Shown: positions 15,856 through 27,771 of the stretch, piece after piece | Position numbering within the stretch: the first letter of the stretch is position 1 | How the letters are laid out: the number at the start of each line of letters is the position of its first letter | Assembly: GCF_001425025.1 (NCBI RefSeq) | Contig: NZ_LMDE01000001.1 | Coordinates: 540,751-604,750, forward strand | Origin: Nocardioides sp. Root122 | GTDB lineage: Bacteria; Actinomycetota; Actinomycetes; Propionibacteriales; Nocardioidaceae | Length of the DNA stretch: 64,000 bases | Reading direction: 5' to 3' | Translations under genes and position numbers: made by a program | The notes under the pieces: model-generated | The model's database searches: none | What the model saw: the letters and a program-made list of their open reading frames with translations, nothing else | Told to the model about the DNA's origin: nothing

Positions 15856-17273
15856 TCAAGCCAGGTAGCGGTCCAAGGCGACAAGCGCGTCCTCGGGCTC
15901 GAAGCCGGTGGCCCGGATCTTCTCGAGCGACATCGCCGAGTGGAGCGGGCGCGGTGCGAACGGGTTGCCCTGTGCCAGCACGCCCTCGGCGTAGGCCTCC
16001 GTGCTGGTGCCGGAGACGTCGTCGGCGCTGCGGCCGGAGCGCTCGAAGACCGCCTGCGCGATCTCGCGCCACGACATCGCCGGACCGCCGTTGGAGAGGT
16101 TGTAGGTGCCGTGGGGCGCGCCCGACTCGAGCAGGTGCCGGATCGCCCGGACCAGCTCGTCGGTGAAGGTGAGCCGACCGACCTGGTCGTCGACGACGCT
16201 GGGGGAGACGCCCTTCTCGGCGAGCGTCTGCATGGTGCGCACGAAGTTCTTGCCCTCGCCGATCACCCAGCTGGTGCGCAGGAGGTAGTGGCGCGGCGCG
16301 AGGCCGACGGCGAGGTCGCCCGCCGCCTTCGACTGGGCGTAGACGCCGAGCGGGGACAGCGGCTCGTCCTCGGTGTGGCCGGGCTCGAGCGGAGCGGTGC
16401 CGTCGAAGACGTACTCGGAGGAGACGTGGACCAGCGTGAAGCCGTGCTCGCGTGCCAGCCCGGCCAGCGTCGCCGGACCGGAGGCGTTCGCGGCCCAGGC
16501 GGTCACCCGGCCCTCGGCGGTCTCGGCGGCGTCGACGGCGGTGTAGGCCGCCGCGTTCAGCACGACGGCGTACTCGTGCCAGGGCCAGGCGGCCACGGCC
16601 TCGGAGTCGGTCAGGTCGAGCGCGGTCACACCCTCGCCCTCGACGAGGTCGACGCGGTCGGCCTCGGGGTAGGCGCCGTGCAGGGCGCGGCCGAGCTGGC
16701 CGAGGGCGCCGACGATCAACGTCTTCTTCGGCGCCATCGGCACGACGTCGGCCAGGCGAGGGTTGTTGTGGTCCTTCTCGGAGATCTCGGCCTCGTCGAG
16801 CGGGATCGGCCACGGGATGCCGGCCGACTCGTCACCGAGGTGGAGTGCCGGGTAGCTCACGCCGGGACGCCAGTGGTCGTTGACGAGGTAGGTGTAGGCG
16901 GTGTCGTCCTCGAGGGCCTGGTAGGAGTTGCCCACGCCGCGCGGCACGAAGACCGCGATGGACGGGTCGACCTCGATGTGGAAGGTCGTGCCGAAGGTCT
17001 CGCCCTCACGCATGTCGACCCAGGCGCCGAAGATCCGGCCCGTCGCCAGCGAGATGTACTTGTCCCACGGCTCGGTGTGGATGCCGCGCGTCGCGCCGCG
17101 GGAGGCGTTGAAGGAGATGTTGTTCTGCACGGGGCCGAAGTCGGGCAGCCCCAGGGCGACCATCTTCTCGCGCTGCCAATTCTCCTTGAACCAGCCGCGG
17201 GAGTCGCCGTGCAGGGGCATCCGCACGACCAGCAGCCCCGGGATCGGCGTGGTCTCGACGGTGAGGTCCGCCA

Positions 17274-17274
<1 letters not shown>
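15856..17274 (-). CDS. Fused dTDP-4-dehydrorhamnose 3,5-epimerase and reductase (RmlC-RmlD)
   Basis: One 472-residue protein carries the last two steps of dTDP-L-rhamnose synthesis. Residues 1-200 form the RmlC cupin (DSRGWFKENW, SRGATRGIHTEPWDKYI, PRGVGNSYQ). Residues about 205-472 form the RmlD short-chain reductase, with nucleotide motif VGALGQLG, the S-x23-YxxxK pattern around VYAQSK, and NLSNGG. The start ATG overlaps the rmlB stop by one base, giving the order rmlB-rmlCD. Usually these are separate genes; the fusion implies channelling of the unstable 4-keto intermediate. The product feeds rhamnose-containing glycans of the locus downstream. Confidence 0.93.
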
Positions 17275-20184
<2,910 letters not shown>

Positions 20185-20234
20185 GGGCTCGATGGTCTCA
20201 AACCGGGTCGACCACCCGAAAATCGGCGGACCCC

Positions 20235-20240
20235 TAGGCT
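20235..20240 (+). promoter_or_regulatory. -10 box for rmlA
   Basis: TAGGCT, 7 bases before the ATG at 20248. Confidence 0.6.
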
Positions 20241-20247
20241 GACCCCC

Positions 20248-21114
20248 ATGCGAGGAATCATCCTGGCCGGTGGCACCGGCTCCCGCCTGCACCCGATCAC
20301 GCAGGGCATCAGCAAGCAGCTGGTCCCGGTCTACGACAAGCCGATGATCTACTACCCGCTGTCCACGCTGATGCTCGCCGGCATCCGGGACGTGCTGATC
20401 ATCACCACCCCCCACGAGGCCGACGGCTTCCACCGGCTGCTGGGCGACGGCTCGCAGTTCGGCATCAACCTGACCTTCGCGGTGCAGCCCAGCCCCGACG
20501 GCCTCGCCCAGGCGTTCATCATCGGCGCCGACCACATCGGTGACGAGCGGTCCGCCCTCGTCCTCGGTGACAACATCTTCTACGGCTCCGGCCTCGGCCA
20601 GCAGCTGCTCCGCTTCAAGGACCTCGACGGCGCCGCCGTCTTCGGCTACCACGTCGCCGACCCCCGTGCGTACGGCGTCGTGGAGTTCGACGACCAGGGC
20701 CGCGCCCTCTCCCTGGAGGAGAAGCCGGAGCACCCGAAGAGCGAGTTCGCCGTGCCCGGCCTCTACTTCTACGACAACGACGTGATCCAGTACGCCGCCG
20801 AGCTGGCGCCGTCGGCGCGCGGCGAGCTGGAGATCACCGACCTCAACCGGCGCTACCTCGAGGAGGGCCGCCTCCACGTCGAGGTGCTCCCGCGCGGCAC
20901 CGCCTGGCTCGACACCGGCACGTTCGACTCGCTCAACGACGCCTCCAACTTCGTGCGCACCATCGAGGGCCGGCAGGGCTTCAAGGTCGGCGCCCCCGAG
21001 GAGGTCGCGTGGCGGATGGGCTGGCTGTCCGACGACGAGCTGGCCGCCCGCGCCGAGCCGCTGCGCAAGAGCGGCTACGGGGAGTACCTGCTCAGCCTGC
21101 TGACCCACGCCTGA
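20248..21114 (+). CDS. rmlA: Glucose-1-phosphate thymidylyltransferase
   Basis: RmlA makes dTDP-glucose from glucose-1-phosphate and dTTP, the entry to dTDP-rhamnose. The 288-residue protein starts with the nucleotidyltransferase signature [14 protein letters not shown] and has [19 protein letters not shown] and the [15 protein letters not shown] region. The length fits the short (about 290-residue) homotetrameric class. The gene is transcribed apart from rmlB-rmlCD. Its stop codon touches the first copy of a duplicated sequence (21113 onward). Confidence 0.96.
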   Translation: MRGIILAGGTGSRLHPITQGISKQLVPVYDKPMIYYPLSTLMLAGIRDVLIITTPHEADGFHRLLGDGSQFGINLTFAVQPSPDGLAQAFIIGADHIGDERSALVLGDNIFYGSGLGQQLLRFKDLDGAAVFGYHVADPRAYGVVEFDDQGRALSLEEKPEHPKSEFAVPGLYFYDNDVIQYAAELAPSARGELEITDLNRRYLEEGRLHVEVLPRGTAWLDTGTFDSLNDASNFVRTIEGRQGFKVGAPEEVAWRMGWLSDDELAARAEPLRKSGYGEYLLSLLTHA

Positions 21115-21314
21115 CGTCCGCGGCCGCTGGCGCTCCTCGCGCCTCAACCTCCGAGGGTGGCGCTTCGTCTGACGTCGGCGGCCGCATCTGTTCGGTGGTC
21201 GAGGTGCGAGCGCAGCGAGCCTCGAGACCACGTGGTGCTGGTTTCGAGGCTCGTCGCTGGCGCTCCTCGCGCCTCAACCGCCGAGGGTGGCGCCTCGCCT
21301 GACGTCCGCGGCCA
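21113..21314. repeat. Duplicated gene 3' end with dispersed palindromic repeats
   Basis: A segment of about 59 bases at 21126-21183 repeats, with a few changes, the 3' end of the neighbouring epimerase gene at 21257-21314. The 13-base motif GACGTCCGCGGCC (one variant with G) occurs at 21113, 21171 and 21302. Between the copies lie two dispersed-repeat elements in opposite orientation (21194-21233 and 21240-21283). The region separates convergent rmlA and the epimerase gene and holds no gene of its own before 21274. Confidence 0.75.
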
Positions 21315-22236
21315 CCATGCGGGCCACGATCTCCTCGAACGCCACGGTCGGCTCCCAGCCGAGCACGTCGCGGGCGCGGGAGGCGTCGCCCACGAGCTCG
21401 GTGGGGTCGGCCGGGCGGAAGAAGGCGGGGTCGCTGCGGACCAGCGGCTCCCAGTCGGACTCGGCGATGTCGACCGCAGCGAACGCGGCACCGACGAAGT
21501 CGCGCACGGAGTGCGCCCGGCCCGTCGCGACGACGTAGTCCGCCGGCTCGGACGCCCGGGCCGCGCGCACCATGGCGTCGACGTAGTCCGGCGCCCAGCC
21601 CCAGTCGCGGCGTGCGTCGAGGTTGCCCAGGACCAGCTCGTCGGCCTCGCCGCCGGCGATCGCGGCCACGGTGGCGGTGATCTTGCGGGTGACGAACCGC
21701 TCGTGCCGGCGAGGCGACTCGTGGTTGTAGAGGATCACGCTCGACACGTGCAGGTCGCGCTGCCGCAGCACGTGGGCCGAGAGGTGCGCGAACGCCTTGG
21801 CTGCGCCGTAAGGGTTCACCGGCCGGACCGCGGTCTCCTCGGTCTGCGGTGACTCGGTGGGCTCGCCGAAGATCTCCGCGCTCGACGCCTGCACGACGCG
21901 TACGTCGCCCAGCCGGCGCGCAGACTCCATCAGCGCGACGGCGGCCTGGCCGTTGACGTGGGCGGTGCGGTCGGGCTGCTCCCACGACTGCGCAACGGAG
22001 CTGATCGCGGCCAGGTTGTAGACCTCCTGCGGCGCCACCTCGTGCAGCAGGCGGCGGGTCGCCTCGAGGTCGCCGAGGTCTCCGGCGTGCAGCACCACCT
22101 CGTCCGGGCAGTGCGCCGGGTGCCCGTCCGCCTCCAGCACGAGGGCGTGGACCTCCATGCCCTCCTCGACGAGGCGCTCCGCGAGGTAGGTGCCGTCCTG
22201 CCCGCCGATGCCCGTGATGAAGGCGCGAGCGGTCAC
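21274..22236 (-). CDS. NAD-dependent epimerase/dehydratase (GDP-sugar 4,6-dehydratase/reductase family)
   Basis: A 320-residue extended SDR with GIGGQDGTYLAERL near the N terminus, the catalytic Tyr/Lys in NPYGAAKAF, and segments NHESPRRHERFVTRK and LGNLDARRDWGWAPDYV that are typical of GDP-mannose 4,6-dehydratases. It is paralogous to the preceding gene and overlaps it by four bases (GTGA), so the pair should be co-expressed. It may be a second GDP-mannose dehydratase or the 4-reductase giving GDP-rhamnose or GDP-6-deoxytalose; the sequence does not decide. The last codons and stop lie inside a dispersed-repeat copy. Confidence 0.85.
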   Translation of the reverse strand: MTARAFITGIGGQDGTYLAERLVEEGMEVHALVLEADGHPAHCPDEVVLHAGDLGDLEATRRLLHEVAPQEVYNLAAISSVAQSWEQPDRTAHVNGQAAVALMESARRLGDVRVVQASSAEIFGEPTESPQTEETAVRPVNPYGAAKAFAHLSAHVLRQRDLHVSSVILYNHESPRRHERFVTRKITATVAAIAGGEADELVLGNLDARRDWGWAPDYVDAMVRAARASEPADYVVATGRAHSVRDFVGAAFAAVDIAESDWEPLVRSDPAFFRPADPTELVGDASRARDVLGWEPTVAFEEIVARMVAADVRRGATLGG

Positions 22237-23213
22237 CAGCCGGCCTTGACCGCCGCGATGTCGCTGTCGACCATCATCGCCACGAGCTCGGGGAACGAGA
22301 CCGTGGGCGTCCAGCCGAGCTTCTCCTTGGCCTTCGACGCGTCGCCGATGAGCAGCTCGACCTCGGCGGGGCGCATGAAGCGGGGGTCCTGGGTGACGTG
22401 CTTGGACCAGTCGTCGATCCCCACGTGCGCGAAGGCGGCGTCGAGGAACTCGCGGATGGAGTGGGTCTCGCCGGTGGAGATGACGTAGTCGTCGGCCTCG
22501 TCCTGCTGCAGCATCCGCCACATCGCGTCGACGTAGTCACCGGCGTAGCCCCAGTCGCGTCGCGCGTCGAGGTTGCCCAGTGCCATCGAGTCCTGCTGGC
22601 CGAGGTGGATCCGGGCCACCGCCTGGCTGATCTTGCGGGTCACGAACTCCGGCCCACGGCGCGGCGACTCGTGGTTGAACAGGATCCCGGAGGAGGCGTG
22701 CATGCCGTAGGACTCACGGTAGTTGATCGTCATGTAGTGCCCGTAGACCTTGCTCACGCCGTAGGGCGAGCGCGGCCACAGCAGGGTGCTCTCCGACTGG
22801 GGCACCTCCTGCACCTTGCCGAACATCTCCGAGCTCGACGCCTGGTAGAAGCGGATGCCCGCGGGGTCGTCGCCGGCGTGGAGGCGTACGGCCTCGAGCA
22901 TGTTGAGCACGCCCATGCCGGTCACGTCGCTGGTGACGAACGCGTTCTCCCACGAGTAGGCGACGAAGGAGATCGCACCGAGGTTGTAGACCTCGTCGGG
23001 CTGGCTGTCGCGCATCGCGCGCATCAGGCTGGACAGGTCGGTGAGGTCGCCGTTGTGGAGGGTGACGTCGGGGACGACCTTCTGGACGAGCTCGCGCCGG
23101 GGGTTGTTCTGGCCACGGATCAGGCCGTGGACGTCGTACCCCTTCTCGAGCAGCAGCTCGGCGAGGTAGAGGCCGTCCTGGCCGGTGATTCCCGTGATGA
23201 GCGCGGCTGGCAT
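22233..23213 (-). CDS. gmd: GDP-mannose 4,6-dehydratase
   Basis: Gmd converts GDP-mannose to GDP-4-keto-6-deoxymannose, the precursor of GDP-fucose, GDP-rhamnose and related sugars. The 326-residue protein has GITGQDGLYLAELL, SSEMFGKVQEVPQSE, the catalytic YGVSKVYGH, the ligand segment NHESPRRGPEFVTRK and LGNLDARRDWGYAGDYV. The ATG at 23213 is preceded by CAGACT at 6 bases. It heads a two-gene operon with a paralogous SDR and is divergent from galE. Confidence 0.93.
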   Translation of the reverse strand: MPAALITGITGQDGLYLAELLLEKGYDVHGLIRGQNNPRRELVQKVVPDVTLHNGDLTDLSSLMRAMRDSQPDEVYNLGAISFVAYSWENAFVTSDVTGMGVLNMLEAVRLHAGDDPAGIRFYQASSSEMFGKVQEVPQSESTLLWPRSPYGVSKVYGHYMTINYRESYGMHASSGILFNHESPRRGPEFVTRKISQAVARIHLGQQDSMALGNLDARRDWGYAGDYVDAMWRMLQQDEADDYVISTGETHSIREFLDAAFAHVGIDDWSKHVTQDPRFMRPAEVELLIGDASKAKEKLGWTPTVSFPELVAMMVDSDIAAVKAGW

Positions 23214-23219
23214 GCGGGC

Positions 23220-23225
23220 AGTCTG
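23220..23225 (-). promoter_or_regulatory. -10 box for gmd
   Basis: CAGACT on the minus strand, 6 bases before the ATG at 23213. Confidence 0.45.
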
Positions 23226-23244
23226 GCACGGAAGGGACACCCCT

Positions 23245-23250
23245 TAGGCT
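23245..23250 (+). promoter_or_regulatory. -10 box for galE
   Basis: TAGGCT, 7 bases before the ATG at 23258. Confidence 0.6.
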
Positions 23251-23257
23251 CGGATGC

Positions 23258-24270
<1,013 letters not shown>

Positions 24271-24271
<1 letters not shown>

Positions 24272-25092
24272 TGCTGCTGCGGGTCGCGGCCATCGCGCTG
24301 CTGGTGCTGCTGGCTGGTCTCCCGGCCGCGTCCGGGGCCACTTCTGGGGTAGTTCGGGACGAACCGGTCGGATTCTCGGCCCAGGACCCACCATTTCGTC
24401 CCGAACTACCCCGGAGACGTGCGCAACCCCTCGCCGGGAAGGTGGTCGTCGTCGACCCCGGCCACCAGCTCGGCAACCACAACTACCCCGCGCAGATCAA
24501 CCGCCCGGTGCCGGCCGGTGGCTTCAGCAAGCCGTGCAACACGACCGGCACCGCCACCAACGGCGGCTACCCCGAGGCCACCTTCGCGTGGCAGGTCTCC
24601 CGGCTGGTCACGCGACGCCTCCGTGACCTCGGTGCCACCGTCCGGCTCACCCGGCACAGCAACCGGCAGGACCGGTGGGGCCCGTGCGTCGACGCCCGCG
24701 GCCGCGCCGGCAACGGCATGCCGGCCGACCTGAAGCTCTCGATCCACGCCGACGGCTCGTACGCCGCCGCAGCGCGCGGCTTCCACGTCATCGCGCCGGC
24801 CGACCGGGCGCCGTGGACCGCCGACATCTTCGGCCCGTCGAGGCGGCTGGCGACCGACGTGAAGTCGGGGCTCCTGGGCCGCGGCTTCGTGGCGGCCAAC
24901 TACGTCGCCGGCGGTGACGGGCTCGACGTCCGCTCCGATCTCGGCACGCTCAACCTCTCCGACGTACCCACCGTGATGGTGGAGCTGGGCAACATGCGCA
25001 GCGCCGCCGAGGCGCGGGTGATGACCTCGCCCCGGGGGCGGGCGCGCTACGCCCGCGGGCTGGTGGCGGGGGTGCGCGGCTTCCTGCGCTGA
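24271..25092 (+). CDS. Secreted N-acetylmuramoyl-L-alanine amidase (Amidase_3)
   Basis: A zinc amidase cleaving the peptide stem from the glycan of peptidoglycan. It has 273 residues with a Sec signal peptide (1-22), then a short variable segment, then the Amidase_3 domain. Zinc and catalytic residues are visible: H65 (VDPGHQLGN), E102 (GGYPEATFA), H159 (LSIHADGS) and E238 (VMVELGNMR). Residues 26-48 are encoded by a 67-base inverted-repeat element (24346-24412), apparently an insertion between signal peptide and enzyme that preserved the frame. Translationally coupled to galE. Confidence 0.92.
24346..24412. repeat. 18-base perfect inverted repeat inside the amidase gene
   Basis: GGGGTAGTTCGGGACGAA (24346-24363) is exactly repeated in inverse at 24395-24412 around a 31-base loop. 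It is in frame within the coding sequence just after the signal peptide. A related GTAGTTCG motif opens the next hairpin at 25093. Confidence 0.85.
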
Positions 25093-25173
25093 CACCGTGC
25101 AGGTAGTTCGGCCGCCGGGCGACTTGCCCGAGCGCGGTGCGCGCCGCGCGAACCTCGAACTGCCTTCACGGTG
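25093..25173. terminator. Long hairpin after the amidase gene
   Basis: CACCGTGCAGGTAGTTCG (25093-25110) pairs with its inverse at 25156-25173, matching at 16 of 18 positions around a 45-base GC-rich loop. It begins directly after the amidase stop and could stop transcription, or be a miniature mobile repeat related to the element at 24346. Confidence 0.6.
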
Positions 25174-25223
25174 CTTGTGGAGAGAGCGAGCGACCGCGGC
25201 GTGGGTGCTGACAGCCTGACGTC

Positions 25224-26096
25224 GTGGACCCGGTCGACGCGCTTCGCGAGCTGGGCGGCGTGGCGCCGTTCGGCGAGCTCATCGCGCTGACGACCCGGGC
25301 TCAGGTCTCGGCAGCGATGGCAGCAGGTCGGATCCACAAGCCTCGCCAGAACAGGTACTGCCTGGCCGATGCCGAGGGCGCCATGCGGGCAGTCGCCGCC
25401 ACGGGCGGCACGGCGTCCCACCTCAGCGCTGCGCAGGAGTTCGGCTGGAAGCTCAAGCACGACCCGGTCCGGCCGTGCATCACGCTCCCGCGAAGTGCGC
25501 GCAAGCCCGCGGGCAGCTACGAGCTGCACTGGGCCGACCTGTCCGAGCGTGAGCGCCGCCGGAACGTCACGTCACGGACGCGCACAGTCATCGACTGCGC
25601 GAGGGCGTACGACTTCGACGTGGCCCTGAGCGTCGCGGACTCGGCGCTGCGTGAGGGCATCATCGATCGCGACGACCTACTCGTCGCCGCCGCACGCAGC
25701 CCGCGGACCGGTCGCGCCAAGGCGGTGGGGGTGGCCCGCGCGGCCTCTCATCTCCGCGCGAATCCCTTCGAGTCCTGCCTGTACGCGATCGCGATCACCG
25801 TTCGCGGGCTGAGTGTCGTCCCTCAGGGAGAGGTGCCTGGGGTCGGGAGGGTCGACCTCCTCGATCGTGTCCTCGGCATCGTCATCGAGGCGGAGTCACT
25901 GGAGCACCACTGGAGCAAGGCAGGGCTGCAGCGCGACGTCGACCGCTACACCAAGGCGGCCAGGCTCGGGCTGGTCGTGCTGAGGTTCACCTGGGCGGAC
26001 GTCATGTTCACCCCGGAGCTGGTGGCGGCGACGATCAAGGACGTCGTTCGCTGGCGCGCCAGGCAGGCAGTTGGCCGCCACGCACTCGTCGCCTGA
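25224..26096 (+). CDS. AbiEi-type antitoxin domain fused to a Vsr/DUF559-like nuclease-fold domain
   Basis: A 290-residue protein from GTG 25224. The N-terminal part (about 1-75) resembles the winged-helix domain of AbiEi-family type IV antitoxins (QVSAAMAAGRIHKPRQNRYCL). The C-terminal part (about 175-280) has a very-short-patch-repair/DUF559 pattern: a VDLLD strand with D211, then IVIEAES with E222 and E224, then the QRDVDRYTKAARLGLVVLRFTWADV helix-strand. No AbiEii-type toxin gene is adjacent. This domain pair is frequent in actinobacteria but uncharacterised; it may be a defence or DNA-repair protein. Flanked upstream by a long hairpin. Confidence 0.72.
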   Translation: MDPVDALRELGGVAPFGELIALTTRAQVSAAMAAGRIHKPRQNRYCLADAEGAMRAVAATGGTASHLSAAQEFGWKLKHDPVRPCITLPRSARKPAGSYELHWADLSERERRRNVTSRTRTVIDCARAYDFDVALSVADSALREGIIDRDDLLVAAARSPRTGRAKAVGVARAASHLRANPFESCLYAIAITVRGLSVVPQGEVPGVGRVDLLDRVLGIVIEAESLEHHWSKAGLQRDVDRYTKAARLGLVVLRFTWADVMFTPELVAATIKDVVRWRARQAVGRHALVA

Positions 26097-26143
26097 GCGT
26101 GGGCCGACCCATGGAGCAGGCGAACTGCCTGCATGGTGTCGCT

Positions 26144-27046
26144 TCAGCGGACCTCGAGCTCGGTGAGCCCGCGCAGCACCGCGCGCAGGTGGGCGACCTC
26201 GTGGGTGCGCACGAGGTGGGTGCCGCCGAGGGCGGCGAAGACGGCGTAGAAGCCCTCGGCCTTGCGGAACTCGTCGCCGAAGAGGTCGTAGGAGTGCGGC
26301 ACCGCGTTGCAGACAGGCACGCCGAGCGGGCGCAGCCGGAAGCCCTGCGCCAGCACGCGGGCCTGGTGGCGGGCGCGGGTGGGCGGGTCGACGAGGTTGC
26401 CGTAGTAGAAGCCCATCCCCGGGTCGACGACCACTTGGCGCACGCCGAGCGAGCGGGCGTGGGCGATCCGCGGCGCGAAGTGGTCGAGCAGCACCGGGAC
26501 CGGGTCGGCATCGGGCGGCACGTCGGCGATCTCACGGACGTTGGCGGTCTCGCCGAAGCACATCACCACCGCGGCGTCGTACTCGGCGGCGAGGGCGAGC
26601 ATCTGGTCCTCGTGCTCGCGGCCGGTCATGTTGAGTATCCGGGCGCCGGCCTCGAGGCAGGCCCGGACCACGGAGGGCTCGTAGGTCTCGACGGAGACGA
26701 TCGCCTCCTGTGCCAGCCCGCGGACCGCCGGCACCAGGGTCAGCACCTGGTCCTCGGCGGAGACGCGTGCCGCCCCGGCGTTGCTCGACTCGGCCCCGAG
26801 GTCGATGACCGCTGCGCCCTGCGCGACCTGGATCCGCCCCATCCGGACGGCGTCCTCGGGGCTCGTCGCGACGCTCTCGCGGTAGGTCGAGTCGCGCGAG
26901 AGGTTCACGCAGCCCATCAGCGTGACCGGGCCGTCGCCGATCCGCACCTGTCCGCGGGGTCCGTCGAGGACGACCGGCGCGACCGGGCTGTCCCACGCGT
27001 CGCCGTGGTCGGTCTGCAGGGCGGCCAGGTCGGCGAGGGTGATCAC
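26144..27046 (-). CDS. Dihydropteroate synthase-like pterin-binding protein
   Basis: A 300-residue TIM-barrel protein from GTG 27046. It keeps the DHPS signatures in altered form: LMGCVNLSRDSTYRE (canonical NxTxDSF is changed), GAAVIDLGAESSNAGA and VVDPGMGFYYGN. The changes in the pterin-pyrophosphate loops make ordinary folate synthesis doubtful; it may be a second, non-folate DHPS-like enzyme comparable to FolP2-type paralogues. A TACTGT box 6 bases before GTG 27046 decides the start over an in-frame start at 27073. It is divergent from the RibD-like gene, starts 17 bases apart. Confidence 0.78.
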   Translation of the reverse strand: MITLADLAALQTDHGDAWDSPVAPVVLDGPRGQVRIGDGPVTLMGCVNLSRDSTYRESVATSPEDAVRMGRIQVAQGAAVIDLGAESSNAGAARVSAEDQVLTLVPAVRGLAQEAIVSVETYEPSVVRACLEAGARILNMTGREHEDQMLALAAEYDAAVVMCFGETANVREIADVPPDADPVPVLLDHFAPRIAHARSLGVRQVVVDPGMGFYYGNLVDPPTRARHQARVLAQGFRLRPLGVPVCNAVPHSYDLFGDEFRKAEGFYAVFAALGGTHLVRTHEVAHLRAVLRGLTELEVR

Positions 27047-27051
27047 GGTGC

Positions 27052-27058
27052 AACAGTA
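27052..27058. promoter_or_regulatory. Overlapping divergent -10 boxes of the DHPS-like and RibD-like genes
   Basis: Minus strand TACTGT (27053-27058) is 6 bases before GTG 27046. Plus strand AACAGT (27052-27057) is 6 bases before GTG 27064. The two boxes share five base pairs. Confidence 0.5.
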
Positions 27059-27063
27059 GGGGC

Positions 27064-27771
27064 GTGACCCCACCCGCCGACGGACAGCGCCTCGAGCTCC
27101 AGCACCTCGCCGACCTCTCCGACGACGAGCTCGCCGCGGCCTACACGCCCGAGCGCGAGCCCTGGTTGCGGGTGAACTTCGTGAGCACCGTCGACGGCGC
27201 CGCGACGGGCTCCGACGGCCTGAGCGGGACCATCAACAACGCCGCCGACAAGCGGGTCTTCGACGCCCTGCGGCGGCGCGCCCACTGCCTCGTCGTCGGC
27301 GCCGGCACGCTGCGCGCCGAGGAGTACGACGTCCCGCGGGTGCCGCTGGTCGTCGTGAGCCGTTCGGCCGACCTGCCGCCGACGCTGCGCGACGCCCCGC
27401 GTGGCCGCATCCTGATGGCGACCGTGGCGTCGTCGGACGGGCTCGCGGCCGCGCGCGAGGCACTCGGCGACGACAACGTGCTGGTGCTCGGTGAGGACGA
27501 GATCGACCTCGTCGCGTTGAAGGAGGAGCTGGCGCGCCGGGGCTGGACGGAGCAGCTGTGCGAGGGCGGGCCGTCGTTGTTCGCGGACCTGCTCGCCGCC
27601 GGCGTGGTCGACGAGCTGTGCTGGACCGTGGTGCCGCGGCTCACAGGTGGCGACGCGGTCCGCATCGCCACCGGTGCCGAGGTCGACGTCGCGCTGCGTC
27701 CCGCCCTGCTGCTGGAGCAGGACGGGACGCTGCTGGGGCGCTGGCTGGTGGAGGCTCAGGGAGCCGGGTAG
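27064..27771 (+). CDS. RibD C-terminal-type pyrimidine reductase family protein
   Basis: A 235-residue protein of the RibD_C/DHFR-like fold, which in riboflavin synthesis reduces 5-amino-6-ribosylamino-uracil phosphate with NADPH. Visible landmarks are RVNFVSTVDGAATG near 35, HCLVVGAGTLRAEEYDVPR near 78 and EGGPSLFADLLAAGVVDE near 170. No deaminase domain is attached, and the gene is apart from other rib genes, so the substrate may differ. Its last 16 bases overlap the end of the convergent beta-helix gene. Confidence 0.85.
   Translation: MTPPADGQRLELQHLADLSDDELAAAYTPEREPWLRVNFVSTVDGAATGSDGLSGTINNAADKRVFDALRRRAHCLVVGAGTLRAEEYDVPRVPLVVVSRSADLPPTLRDAPRGRILMATVASSDGLAAAREALGDDNVLVLGEDEIDLVALKEELARRGWTEQLCEGGPSLFADLLAAGVVDELCWTVVPRLTGGDAVRIATGAEVDVALRPALLLEQDGTLLGRWLVEAQGAG

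Noticed and set aside
21113..21314. Miniature transposon between rmlA and the epimerase gene
   Set aside because: No terminal inverted repeats with target duplication frame the whole unit; direct duplication plus dispersed repeats accounts for it.
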